47,908 nucleotides of DNA from Xylanibacillus composti. GTDB taxonomy: Bacteria > Bacillota > Bacilli > Paenibacillales > K13. Shown here piece by piece: positions 15,299-23,654 of this stretch. Position numbers and translations under genes: made by a program. The first letter of the stretch is position 1. Each line of letters begins with the position of its first letter. Under the pieces are notes generated by a model. It was not told the DNA's origin. It made no database searches and worked only from the letters and a program-made list of their open reading frames with translations. The stretch covers positions 1 through 47,908 of the forward strand of contig NZ_BOVK01000026.1 in the NCBI RefSeq assembly GCF_018403685.1, read 5' to 3'.

Positions 15299-15451
15299 AT
15301 GAGCAAAAACGCCAGAGACTTCACCATGATCCTGCTCACGGCTGTATGCATCGGCATCAATCAGCTGTGGACAAACTGGTTCACCACCTTGCTGATGATC
15401 GCAGCCATCCTGACCACGATCACAGTTATTGTGCGGAAACGACAGCAGTGA
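15299..15451 (+). CDS. Small two-helix membrane protein
   Basis: 50 residues from ATG 15299: MSKNARDFTMILLTAVCIGI, then WFTTLLMIAAILTTITVIVR and a basic tail, i.e. two membrane helices. Its ATG overlaps the stop of an upstream small frame as ATGA (23-33 codons, see findings). In its own frame a GTG at 15209 with a well-spaced GGAGG would give an 80-residue form. Size and topology resemble holin-like proteins, but nothing in the sequence proves that. Confidence 0.5.
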   Translation: MSKNARDFTMILLTAVCIGINQLWTNWFTTLLMIAAILTTITVIVRKRQQ

Positions 15452-15611
15452 CGAACAGAAAGATGAAGATGGAAACGCCTGAACATGTCCGACCCGAACA
15501 AGTCCTAATCGTGTTGTCTTTTCCAAGCAGCTTGTTTGTTAATGCCCGATTTAGATTGTTTAGCGGGAAAAAAGGGCGTTATAACTAAAGGAGAAGGTCA
15601 AGTGGGGCAAC

Positions 15612-15696
15612 ATAACGGAATTTCTTGGACTTAAACGGGATCTCACGGCGAACACGAACTGCAATCAGCCGCAATAGGACCGTTGAGTTCCGTTAT
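15612..15696. repeat. Intergenic inverted repeat
   Basis: ATAACGGAA (15612-15620) and TTCCGTTAT (15688-15696) form perfect 9-bp arms, with weaker pairing inward (TTGGAC/GGACC). Looks like a dispersed intergenic hairpin element; no gene lies in 15452-15743. Confidence 0.5.
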
Positions 15697-15759
15697 TCCC
15701 GCCCATCCGCCTGATTTTCAGGTAATAAGATCATTTCATTCCCTTAAATTTCAACAAGA

Positions 15760-15854
15760 GTTTGAGACGTGCTGTCATGGTCAGACAAGTGTTTGAGACG
15801 TGCTGCCATGCCAGACAATTGTTTGAAATGTGCTGCCATGGTCAGGACAAAATT
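15760..15854. repeat. Three tandem copies of a 30-bp unit
   Basis: Copies begin at 15760, 15791 and 15821, each starting GTTTGAGACGTGCTG or a close variant and containing CATG and CAGACAA. Spacing is 31 and 30 bases. Confidence 0.8.
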
Positions 15855-15869
15855 GTACCAGAGTGTAAT

Positions 15870-15906
15870 GAAAAAGCCCCGCCGGCAGTCACGCCAGCGG
15901 GGCTTC
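15870..15906 (-). terminator. glnA terminator
   Basis: On the minus strand AAGCCCCGCTGGCG pairs with CGCCGGCGGGGCTT and is followed by TTTC, four bases after the glnA stop. Confidence 0.85.
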
Positions 15907-15910
15907 TCGA

Positions 15911-17239
15911 TTAATACAGCGTCATATACTGATCGCGTTCCCATTGGTGCACTTGGGTGCGGTACATGTCCCATTCGATTTCCTTCAATTCCACGAAGTG
16001 GGTCAGCGCATGCTCGCCCAATGCGTCGCAGATGACGTCATCCAACAGCAGCTCGTCAATGCCTTCCTTCAAGTTGGCCGGCAGGCTTGGGATGCCTTGG
16101 TCGACACGCTCTTCGTCGGTCATGACATAGATGTTGCGGTCAGTCGGCTTCGGCAGGTCGAGCTTGTTCTCGATGCCGTCCAGTCCGGCAGCCAGCATGA
16201 CAGCGAGTGCCAGATACGGGTTCGCAGCCGGGTCCGGGTTGCGCAGCTCGATCCGAGTGCTGAGGCCGCGGGAAGCCGGGATACGGATCATCGGGCTGCG
16301 GTTGGAAGCGGACCATGCCACATAGCAAGGCGCTTCATAGCCGGGAACCAGGCGCTTGTAAGAGTTGACGGTCGGATTCGTGATGGCGGCGAAGGCGCGG
16401 GCGTGGCGCAGGCAGCCAGCCATGTATTGGCGTGCCGTTTCACTCAGGCCAAGCTGATCCTTCTCATCATAGAAGGCGTTCTCCTTGCCTCTGAACAGCG
16501 ACATGTGACAATGCATGCCAGAGCCGTTCACACCGAACAGCGGCTTCGGCATAAAGGTTGCGTGCAGATTGTGCTTGCGCGAGATCGTCTTGACGACCAG
16601 CTTGAATGTCTGGATCTGGTCGGCCGCTTTCACGGCATCCGCATATTTGAAGTCGATCTCGTGCTGGCCGGGCGCCACTTCATGATGGGACGCTTCGATC
16701 TCAAATCCCATTTCCTCCAAGGTCAGCACGATCTCGCGGCGGCAATTCTCGCCAAGATCAGTAGGTGCCAAGTCGAAATATCCGCCTTGGTCATTCAGTT
16801 CCAGTGTCGGATCGCCCTTCTCGTCGTTCTTGAACAGGAAAAACTCCGGCTCCGGCCCAACATTCATTGCTGTGAAGCCCATTTCTTCCATGCGCTTGAG
16901 ATTGCGCTTCAGGATGCCGCGCGGATCACCGGCGAACGGCGTGCCGTCCGGCATATAGATGTCACAAATCAGACGAGCAATGCGATCTTCTGTCACCCAA
17001 GGGTAAATCAACCAAGTATCCAAATCCGGGTATAAGTACATGTCAGATTCTTCAATGCGTACATAACCTTCGATGGAAGAACCATCGAACATCATTTTGT
17101 TGTCCAGCGCCTTTTCCAGCTGGCTTACCGGAATTTCCACATTTTTGATCGTGCCGAGCATATCCGTAAATTGCAAGCGGATAAAACGAACGTTCTCTTC
17201 CTTAGCAATTCGCATAATGTCTTCTTTGGTCAAACTCAA
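15911..17239 (-). CDS. glnA: Glutamine synthetase, type I
   Basis: 442 residues, close to the 444 of Bacillus GlnA. It makes glutamine from glutamate, ammonia and ATP in the cytoplasm. Visible hallmarks: [21 protein letters not shown] (part of the beta-grasp region), GPEPEFFLF (metal glutamates), [12 protein letters not shown] (ATP/metal region), [19 protein letters not shown] and [21 protein letters not shown] place the start at TTG 17237-17239, with AGGAGAG upstream, giving [20 protein letters not shown] that matches the family N-terminus; the frame further upstream lacks a ribosome site. It is downstream of glnR with a 134-base gap. Confidence 0.97.
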   Translation of the reverse strand: MSLTKEDIMRIAKEENVRFIRLQFTDMLGTIKNVEIPVSQLEKALDNKMMFDGSSIEGYVRIEESDMYLYPDLDTWLIYPWVTEDRIARLICDIYMPDGTPFAGDPRGILKRNLKRMEEMGFTAMNVGPEPEFFLFKNDEKGDPTLELNDQGGYFDLAPTDLGENCRREIVLTLEEMGFEIEASHHEVAPGQHEIDFKYADAVKAADQIQTFKLVVKTISRKHNLHATFMPKPLFGVNGSGMHCHMSLFRGKENAFYDEKDQLGLSETARQYMAGCLRHARAFAAITNPTVNSYKRLVPGYEAPCYVAWSASNRSPMIRIPASRGLSTRIELRNPDPAANPYLALAVMLAAGLDGIENKLDLPKPTDRNIYVMTDEERVDQGIPSLPANLKEGIDELLLDDVICDALGEHALTHFVELKEIEWDMYRTQVHQWERDQYMTLY

Positions 17240-17373
17240 CGTACATCTCTCCTTTGGATACTTTAGTTCATCTATGCAGACAGCTTCTTGACAAATACCG
17301 CTTGCCGTTATGCGGAACGGCTTCATCTAGATAGCTTCCCCATCAAACTCGAATGCTCTGCTGATAGCCTGCG

Positions 17374-17778
17374 CTACTGGAAGAACCGGGACATGTCGCC
17401 TTGATTCAGCGGCACCTGGCCGGGCCGCTTCTCAAGCAGCTGGCGCTTCAGCATTAAACGCAATTGCTTATCGGACAATTCACGGCGAGCCACTTCTGTC
17501 TGCTCGTTAATATAGGTGGCTTCCTCGGAGCCTTTCGCTACTGTTGGCAGCACTTGCTTAATTCCTGCAATGTTCACGCCCTTTTCGATCAAGCTCTTGA
17601 TCTCGAGAAGACGTTCCACATCGTTGAAGGAGAACAACCGTTGATTCCCGTTCGTTCTTGCCGGGACGATCAATTCATGCTGCTCGTAGTAACGAATTTG
17701 CCTGGCTGTCAAATCCGTCAGCTTCATCACAATGCCTATCGGAAAAAGCGCCATATTCCGTCGAATATCCCCGTTCAT
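17374..17778 (-). CDS. glnR: MerR-family nitrogen regulator GlnR
   Basis: 134 residues, MNGDIRRNMALFPIGIVMKL, then TDLTARQIRYYEQHELIVPA, the conserved GlnR DNA-binding domain, and a C-terminal tail RPGQVPLNQGDMSRFFQ that in the family senses feedback-inhibited glutamine synthetase. It represses glnRA under nitrogen excess. The start at 17776-17778 is set by GGAAGGTGATAGGG; the longer frame extends into the promoter. A perfect GlnR/TnrA site covers its own promoter. Confidence 0.97.
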   Translation of the reverse strand: MNGDIRRNMALFPIGIVMKLTDLTARQIRYYEQHELIVPARTNGNQRLFSFNDVERLLEIKSLIEKGVNIAGIKQVLPTVAKGSEEATYINEQTEVARRELSDKQLRLMLKRQLLEKRPGQVPLNQGDMSRFFQ

Positions 17779-17811
17779 CCCTATCACCTTCCAGTCATAG
17801 CGTTTGCAATC

Positions 17812-17840
17812 ATTGTAACCGAGCAAACAACCGATGTCAA
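17812..17840 (-). promoter_or_regulatory. glnRA promoter
   Basis: Minus strand TTGACA (17840-17835), 17-base spacer, TACAAT (17817-17812). Confidence 0.85.
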
Positions 17841-17851
17841 GAAAGGTGACA
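17835..17851. promoter_or_regulatory. GlnR/TnrA operator
   Basis: TGTCACCTTTCTTGACA on the minus strand fits TGTNA-N7-TNACA exactly and overlaps the -35 hexamer, explaining autorepression. Confidence 0.9.
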
Positions 17852-17856
17852 TTTCA

Positions 17857-19176
17857 TCAAAGAAGCTTCTGCGAAATGAGGCGATGGACAGCGGTCAATA
17901 CGCCCAGCTTCACATGTGAATAGGTCAATCCACCCTGCATGTAAGCAATATACGGCTCGCGAATCGGCGCATCCGCCGACAGTTCCAGGCTGCCCCCTTG
18001 TATGAAAGTGCCTGCTGCCATAATGACCGGATGCTCATAGCCCGGCATATCCCAAGGCTCAGGCACGACGTGGGCATCGACTGCTGCCGCGGCCTGTATC
18101 GCTTGCACGAAGGCAATGAGCGGTTCCCGGCCGGGAAAGCGGATAGCCTGAATCAAGTCTGTTCGCGAATCGCTCCAGGCCGGATGTGTCGTCAAGCCAA
18201 GCTCTTCGAATAGAGCAGCCGCGAAGATAGCCCCTTTCACAGCTTGTCCAACCGTATGAGGCGAGAGAAACAAGCCTTGGTACATCGAACGGGTTTGTCC
18301 AAGCATGGCCCCGACCTCTCCGCCAATGCCGGGCGCAGTCAAGCGATACGCTGCCTGCTCTACATAGCATCGCTTCCCTGCGATGTAGCCGCCAGACGCC
18401 GCCAGCCCGCCGCCGGGGTTCTTGATCAGCGAGCCGGCAATCACGTCTGCCCCCGCTTCGGTAGGCTCACGCGTTTCGGTAAATTCGCCGTAGCAATTGT
18501 CCACGAAGACGATCAGGTCGCTCCGAAGCTCCTTCACGCGTCGCACCATCTCCGCAATTTGCTCTACGGCAAACGACGGACGCCAGTCATACCCGCGCGA
18601 GCGCTGAATCGCGATCACCTTCGTGCTCGGTCCGATCGCGGCTCCTACTGCTTGCCAATCAACCGAACCGTCTGCTGCCAGCGGCGTTTCGCGATACCGA
18701 ATGCCGAAGTCCTGCAGCGACCCGGTGCCGTCGCCCGGCTTGCCGATTACCTTGTGCAAAGTATCGTAAGGACGCCCGGTAATGGACAACAATTCATCGC
18801 CGGGCCTCAACAGACCGAACAGCGCCGTGGCAATCGTATGCGTGCCGGAAGCGAAATGCGGGCGCACCAGCGCTGCTTCTGCCCCGAATACTTGCGCATA
18901 AACGTCGTCCAGCACTTCGCGCCCTCTGTCGTTGTAGCCGTAGCCGGTAGAGGCGGCAAAGTGATAATCGCTGACACGGTGCTGCTGAAACGCATCAATG
19001 ACCTTCCATTGATTGTAGTCCACAATGCGTTCCACTTCCTTAAATTTCGGCTCCGCTTTGGCTTCGGCTGCCTCAGCCAATCGCAGCACTTCTTCGGGGA
19101 AGCGTGATTGCAGGGCCGTCACTTCTTGTTGTGCTTGATTGTTACTCATCACGTTGTGTTCTGTATCGTGCATCAT
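17857..19176 (-). CDS. ynbB: Methionine gamma-lyase-family PLP protein (YnbB/aluminium resistance type)
   Basis: 439 residues, PLP-dependent Cys/Met metabolism fold. VRPHFASGTHTIATALFGLL forms the cofactor pocket, VFVDNCYGEFTETREPTEAG holds the PLP-stacking region, and AGSLIKNPGGGLAASGGYIA has the Schiff-base lysine. The true substrate of this subfamily is unclear, so lyase activity is only a family-based guess. The gene order hflX-ynbB-glnR-glnA is the same as in Bacillus. ATG 19174-19176 has GGGAGAGG 13 bases upstream, a long spacing; an ATG nine codons on is an alternative. Confidence 0.9.
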   Translation of the reverse strand: MMHDTEHNVMSNNQAQQEVTALQSRFPEEVLRLAEAAEAKAEPKFKEVERIVDYNQWKVIDAFQQHRVSDYHFAASTGYGYNDRGREVLDDVYAQVFGAEAALVRPHFASGTHTIATALFGLLRPGDELLSITGRPYDTLHKVIGKPGDGTGSLQDFGIRYRETPLAADGSVDWQAVGAAIGPSTKVIAIQRSRGYDWRPSFAVEQIAEMVRRVKELRSDLIVFVDNCYGEFTETREPTEAGADVIAGSLIKNPGGGLAASGGYIAGKRCYVEQAAYRLTAPGIGGEVGAMLGQTRSMYQGLFLSPHTVGQAVKGAIFAAALFEELGLTTHPAWSDSRTDLIQAIRFPGREPLIAFVQAIQAAAAVDAHVVPEPWDMPGYEHPVIMAAGTFIQGGSLELSADAPIREPYIAYMQGGLTYSHVKLGVLTAVHRLISQKLL

Positions 19177-19204
19177 CTTGATCGATGGTCCTCTCCCTTT
19201 TCAG

Positions 19205-20485
19205 TTACGTACGCGGCTCTTCCTGCTGAATGTCCGAGCTGATCAGATAGGGCATGATGCGGTACGCTTGCTGCTCGTAATCCCGGGCATTAACCCGTAC
19301 CTGAACATGTATATGCTCGCCGTCCTCGTGGCGGCTGATCACTTCCCCGATCCGATATGCATCAGCCAGCGCCCGTCCGTCTGCTGCCGGAATGGACAAG
19401 GCGATCGTCTCTCCCTGCAGCAGCTGCTCAATCCGCTCCTTCAGCTGCTGCATATCCCCGCTGTCCAATGCGCTGACCGACAGCGCATGCCCCGGCGGCG
19501 CAAGCAGCTCCGTCCGAACTTCCGCCAAATCCCGCTTGTTGTACACAAGCAGCTGTTCCTTGCTGCCTGCTCCGAGCTCCTCAAGTACGTTATCCACAAC
19601 CTCAATCCGTCGTCCCCGTTCCGGATCGGAACCGTCCACAACATGCAAAATCAGGTCGGCCTCGCACACCTCCTCAAGCGTAGAGCGGAAGGCGGCGACC
19701 AAATCGTGCGGCAGGTTCCGAATGAAGCCTACCGTATCGGTCAAAAGCACTTCCTTGCCGCTCGGAAGCCGCATGGTGCGAGTTGTCGGATCGAGCGTTG
19801 CGAACAGCCGATTCTCTACATAGGCATCCGCTCCCGTAAGGGCGCGCAGCAGGGTAGATTTGCCGGCGTTTGTATAGCCGACGAGCGAAACTTGGAAGAC
19901 GCCGTTCTTGCGCCGGCGGGCCCGATGCAGCGAGCGATGCCGCTCCAGCTCGCGCAGCTGCTGCTTCAAGTCCCGCACTCGCCGTTGAATGTGGCGTCGG
20001 TCCGTCTCCAGCTTCGTCTCGCCGGGTCCGCGCGTGCCGATGCCGCCGCCCAGCCTCGACAGATGCACGCCATGACCCGACAACCGGGGCAGCAAATAAT
20101 TCAATTGCGCCAGCTCCACCTGCAGCTTGCCCTCCCGGGTTTTCGCCCGCTGTGCGAAAATGTCCAGAATAAGCTGAGTGCGGTCAATGATTTTGCAGCC
20201 AAGCGCCTCCTCCAAGTTGCGAACCTGGGCAGGAGAGAGCTCCGTGTCAAAAATCGCCACATTCGCTCCCTCCTGCTCCATGCGCATCCGAAGCTCCAGC
20301 ACCTTTCCCTTGCCGATCAGCCATCTTGCATCTGCGGCCGGACGCTGCTGGATCATGCTGCCGGCTACTCGCACATCTGCCGATTCGGCGAGCTCAGCCA
20401 GTTCCAGCATGGAAGCCTCTGCCTCATCCCGATCTTCTTTGGGTCCGATTGCGGTTCCGATTAATAGGGCAATTTCTTGATCCAT
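19205..20485 (-). CDS. hflX: Ribosome-associated GTPase HflX
   Basis: 426 residues. An N-terminal HflX domain (FDTELSPAQVRNLEEALGCK, then RTQLILDIFAQRA) and linker GGGIGTRGPGETKLETDRRH precede a GTPase domain with GYTNAGKSTLLRAL (G1), DTVGFIRNLPHDLV (G3) and NKRDL (G4). HflX splits stalled or hibernating ribosomes. ATG has an AAGGAGGACTGT site. Follows spoVK by 12 bases, same operon. Confidence 0.96.
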   Translation of the reverse strand: MDQEIALLIGTAIGPKEDRDEAEASMLELAELAESADVRVAGSMIQQRPAADARWLIGKGKVLELRMRMEQEGANVAIFDTELSPAQVRNLEEALGCKIIDRTQLILDIFAQRAKTREGKLQVELAQLNYLLPRLSGHGVHLSRLGGGIGTRGPGETKLETDRRHIQRRVRDLKQQLRELERHRSLHRARRRKNGVFQVSLVGYTNAGKSTLLRALTGADAYVENRLFATLDPTTRTMRLPSGKEVLLTDTVGFIRNLPHDLVAAFRSTLEEVCEADLILHVVDGSDPERGRRIEVVDNVLEELGAGSKEQLLVYNKRDLAEVRTELLAPPGHALSVSALDSGDMQQLKERIEQLLQGETIALSIPAADGRALADAYRIGEVISRHEDGEHIHVQVRVNARDYEQQAYRIMPYLISSDIQQEEPRT

Positions 20486-20497
20486 ACAGTCCTCCTT

Positions 20498-21460
20498 CTA
20501 GTCAAATCTCAGATCCTCTGGCAGGATACTCATCAATTCCTGTTTGGTCGGCACAGCCGGATGGGCCTTCATCAGGCGCACCGCCTGAAAGCGCATGGCG
20601 CGCTCGATTTGGTTCCGTACGTATCTGGCGTTGCTGAACACTTGCCCGAACGCCTGCTTCTCCTGCATCAGATGCTCCTTCATCTTCATCAGCGCCTGAG
20701 GCAGCATATGATACTGCCGCTCCTTCAGCATTTGTTCGGCAATGCGAATCAGCTGATCCACAGTATAATCCGGGAAGTCAATCTGGATCGGAAAGCGCGA
20801 CGGCAGTCCCGGATTCGTCATGAGAAACTGCTCCATTTCATCGGTGTAACCCGCCAAGATCAAAATAAAATCATTCTTGTGATCTTCCATCGCCTTGACG
20901 AGCGCATCGATGCATTCTTTGCCGAAGTCCTTTTCGCCGCCGCGCGCCAAGCTGTAGGCTTCGTCAATGAATAGGATACCACCCATCGCTTTTTTTACAA
21001 GCTCTCTTGTCTTCAAAGCCGTATGGCCGATATATTCGCCTACCAGATCAGCCCTTTCGGCCTCGATGAGATGCCCTTTGCTCAGCATGCCCATCGACTG
21101 AAACAGCTTGGCGACGATGCGCGCAACAGTCGTTTTGCCTGTGCCGGGGTTGCCTCGAAATACCATATGATAGACGTGCGAGCCGGTATGTAGCCCGGCC
21201 TGCTCCCGATACTTCTTGATCTGGAGCAGGGCGTAAATTTCGTATACCAGCTCCTTCACATGATCCAGTCCGATCATTTGGTCCAATTCGCGAAACAACT
21301 CCTTGAACGGTCCGTCAGCATCGATATGACGGCCTTGCAGCGGGGGCTCCGGAGCTTCGGCAGGCTTAACCACCGCTTCGGCATTGCGAAGCACGACATT
21401 GATCTGCCGTGTCTTGCGGGTAATGGTCCTGCGCTCGGTTTGCAGCAGTTGATCGCTCAT
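20498..21460 (-). CDS. spoVK: Stage V sporulation protein K-like AAA ATPase
   Basis: 320 residues with one AAA domain: FRGNPGTGKTTVARIVAKLF (Walker A), GGILFIDEAYSLARGGEKDF (Walker B), LILAGYTDEMEQFLMTNPGL (sensor 1 region) and SRFPIQIDFPDY (arginine finger). The family (CbbX/SpoVK) is needed in the mother cell for spore maturation in Bacillus. The start is preceded by AGAGGTGAGTTC. It leads the conserved spoVK-hflX-ynbB set. A SigE-type promoter was looked for upstream but not clearly seen. Confidence 0.92.
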   Translation of the reverse strand: MSDQLLQTERRTITRKTRQINVVLRNAEAVVKPAEAPEPPLQGRHIDADGPFKELFRELDQMIGLDHVKELVYEIYALLQIKKYREQAGLHTGSHVYHMVFRGNPGTGKTTVARIVAKLFQSMGMLSKGHLIEAERADLVGEYIGHTALKTRELVKKAMGGILFIDEAYSLARGGEKDFGKECIDALVKAMEDHKNDFILILAGYTDEMEQFLMTNPGLPSRFPIQIDFPDYTVDQLIRIAEQMLKERQYHMLPQALMKMKEHLMQEKQAFGQVFSNARYVRNQIERAMRFQAVRLMKAHPAVPTKQELMSILPEDLRFD

Positions 21461-21588
21461 GAACTCACCTCTTTTTTATGCAGGTGTTCTAGTATACGCG
21501 CATGCCCAGTTGGAAGTGAACCGGAAAGTTGGACCTCCTCGCAATTTTTCGACAACGGGCTGCTGCCGGAACAAGATGGAGATCCATG

Positions 21589-21627
21589 TGAAAAAAAGGC
21601 CTATTCTCATCGATTGGAGAATAAGCC
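21589..21627 (-). terminator. fabV terminator
   Basis: Minus strand GGCTTATTCTC and GAGAATAGGCC pair across an 8-base loop, followed by seven T. It lies directly after the fabV stop. Confidence 0.85.
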
Positions 21628-21635
21628 CGCTTGTC

Positions 21636-22841
21636 TTATTTGCTCTCTTGCGATAGCGTTGGTACAGCCACATCCGCTTCTGTTTCTGCTTCATAATCGA
21701 TGCCTGCAAGTCCAAAGCCGAACAGGCGCAAGAACTCGCTGCGGTAGCCGGCAATGTCGGAAATGCTCTCCAGGTTGTCTGTCGTGACCTGGCCCCAGAG
21801 ATCGGCTACCGCTTGCTGGACATCCTCGCGCATCTCCAAATCGTCAACGCGAATGCGTCCCTTCTCGTCCACCGGCACTGCGCCGTTCGTATACAGCCGT
21901 TCTTCAAACAACCGAACCATCTGCTCGATGCAGCCCTCATGCAAGTTCTTTTCCTTCATCACTTTGTACAGCAGGGAAATGTACAAGGGCACAATCGGAA
22001 TCGCCGCACTGGACTGGGTTACCAGTGCCTTGTTCACGGACACATAGGCCTTGCCGCTCAACTCGCTCAGCTTGCCATTCAGCTCGTGAGCCGACTTTTC
22101 CAGATCATCCTTGGCGCGTCCAATGGTACCCTCGCGGTAAATCGCATGCGTAACGGAAGGGCCGATATAGGAGTAGGCCACAGTCTGAACGCCCTCGGCC
22201 AGCACACCGGCCTCCTGCAGCGCGTCCATCCACATGATCCAGTCTTCGCCGCCCATGATCGCCACCGTGTGGCGAACTTCCTCTTCGGTAGCCGGTTCGA
22301 CCGTAATTTCCGACACTTTGCCGCTGTGAACATCAACCGTCTTATTCGTATAAGCGGCGCCAATCGGCTTAATGACCGAGGTGAATGTCTCGCCGGTGCG
22401 CGGATGGGTGCGGCGAGGGGAAGCCAGGCTGTACACGACGAGATCTACCTGGCCCAAATCCTCGCGGATGCGGGCGATCGTCTGCTGCTTCAGCTCATCC
22501 GAGAAGGCATCGCCATTCAGGCTGGTTGCATAGTAGCCTTCCGCTTGTGCCGCCTGCTCGAACGCAGCCGTATTGTACCAGCCGGCAGAGGCTGTGCGCG
22601 ATCCCGATGCAGGCTTCTCGAAGAATACGCCGATCGTGGCCGCGCCGGAGCCGAAGGTCGCCGCAATGCGGGAAGCGAGCCCATAACCGGTTGAAGCGCC
22701 GATGACAAGCACCTTCTTCGGACCTGCCGCTTGCTTCGGGCGGGATTTCACATATTCAATTTGCTCCTGCACATGTCGGGCGCAGCCCTCCGGGTGTGCA
22801 GTTGTGCATATAAAACCGCGAATTTTGGGTTGAATAATCAT
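21636..22841 (-). CDS. fabV: Trans-2-enoyl-ACP/CoA reductase FabV
   Basis: 401 residues from ATG 22839-22841, MIIQPKIRGFICTTAHPEGC. VLVIGASTGYGLASRIAATF is the NADH site, and AIYREGTIGRAK holds the Y-x8-K active-site pair that defines FabV rather than FabI. It performs the last reduction of fatty acid elongation, or reduces crotonyl-CoA, and is usually insensitive to triclosan. The upstream frame to 22880 lacks a better start. A promoter TTCGCA-N17-TATGAT lies just upstream and a terminator follows, so it is monocistronic. Confidence 0.96.
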   Translation of the reverse strand: MIIQPKIRGFICTTAHPEGCARHVQEQIEYVKSRPKQAAGPKKVLVIGASTGYGLASRIAATFGSGAATIGVFFEKPASGSRTASAGWYNTAAFEQAAQAEGYYATSLNGDAFSDELKQQTIARIREDLGQVDLVVYSLASPRRTHPRTGETFTSVIKPIGAAYTNKTVDVHSGKVSEITVEPATEEEVRHTVAIMGGEDWIMWMDALQEAGVLAEGVQTVAYSYIGPSVTHAIYREGTIGRAKDDLEKSAHELNGKLSELSGKAYVSVNKALVTQSSAAIPIVPLYISLLYKVMKEKNLHEGCIEQMVRLFEERLYTNGAVPVDEKGRIRVDDLEMREDVQQAVADLWGQVTTDNLESISDIAGYRSEFLRLFGFGLAGIDYEAETEADVAVPTLSQESK

Positions 22842-22875
22842 GACTATCGAGTCCTTTCCACTAGTAACTTTTCCT

Positions 22876-22904
22876 ATCATAGCACAATCTGCCCAGCTTG
22901 CGAA
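22876..22904 (-). promoter_or_regulatory. fabV promoter
   Basis: Minus strand TTCGCA (22904-22899), 17-base spacer, TATGAT (22881-22876), 35 bases before the fabV start. Confidence 0.55.
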
Positions 22905-22934
22905 GACGCATTCTCCGTTATGCCCGCAATCCGT

Positions 22935-23636
22935 TTACCCCGCTGAAACCGGGATTTGGCGCAGAACAAGCCGTCCGTCTTCCCATTCGGCGCGAAGCAC
23001 GAATGCAAAGCGGTCCAGATCCAGGCAATAGTCGAAATCCTCCTTAGGCGCAGATGCCTCGCCGACCAAATCGAGGAATCGTCCAGTTGTGCTGTCCTCG
23101 GCAAGATAACGCCGAATTTCCGCGAAATCCACAGGACGGTTCAAGAGAAGATCGCGCAAGTATTCCGCGCACAGCGTATCCTCATCAGCCGGCTCTGTGC
23201 CGCCAAGTCCCATAGCAATCAGGGAAACTTCGCGCGCGGCAGACTGCCGGATATAGCGTGCGATCGCAGCAGCGTTCACGAACGCTCCCGTGATCACCTC
23301 TTCCGCTTGCGCGGCGCCAATCAATCCTTGTGTGCCTGCGCTCGTTGTGTGCACAATGCTGCGGCCGCGCACATCAGCTGCAGCAATCAGCGATGGCGAG
23401 TTGCCGAAGTCAAAGCCCTCCACCATTACGCCTCCTCGCTCGCCGACAAGCAGGGCGCCAGGCAGCTCCTCTTGGCGCCTGTACGCCTCCGCTATCGATC
23501 CGGTCGGGTAGATGGCCTTGCAGCCGCCCGCATAGGCGTAGCATGCCGTAGAAAAAGCGCGAAACACATCAATGACCACAGCAAGCCCCGCCGCTTCCGC
23601 CGCGCCTTGCTTGCCGTGCAAAATTCGTATATTCAC
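22935..23636 (-). CDS. comB: 2-phosphosulfolactate phosphatase family protein (ComB)
   Basis: 233 residues: VVIDVFRAFSTACYAYAGGC, LLVGERGGVMVEGFDFGNSP and IVHTTSAGTQGLIGAAQAEE are the ComB fold. The archaeal enzyme works in coenzyme M synthesis; in Bacillota the physiological substrate is unknown, so the name is family-based only. GTG 23634-23636 is set by AAGGAG nine bases upstream. It is 18 bases after the YdcF-like gene, likely in one operon with it and the esterase. Confidence 0.9.
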   Translation of the reverse strand: MNIRILHGKQGAAEAAGLAVVIDVFRAFSTACYAYAGGCKAIYPTGSIAEAYRRQEELPGALLVGERGGVMVEGFDFGNSPSLIAAADVRGRSIVHTTSAGTQGLIGAAQAEEVITGAFVNAAAIARYIRQSAAREVSLIAMGLGGTEPADEDTLCAEYLRDLLLNRPVDFAEIRRYLAEDSTTGRFLDLVGEASAPKEDFDYCLDLDRFAFVLRAEWEDGRLVLRQIPVSAG

Positions 23637-23654
23637 CCAGGAACTCCTTTCTTG

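Noticed and set aside
15760-15854. CRISPR array
   Set aside because: Units are contiguous without spacers, differ in sequence, and no cas genes are present.
15744-15974. Minus frame across the 30-bp repeats (MAAHFKQLSG-type repeats)
   Set aside because: The peptide repeat simply follows from a 30-base DNA repeat; the frame also runs into glnA and its terminator, so it is not a gene.
15944-17035. 363-codon plus frame opposite glnA
   Set aside because: Antisense shadow of a complete glutamine synthetase; no ribosome site or recognisable domain.
19139-20464. Long plus-strand frame opposite hflX
   Set aside because: It is antisense to a fully recognised HflX; high GC leaves such frames open by chance.
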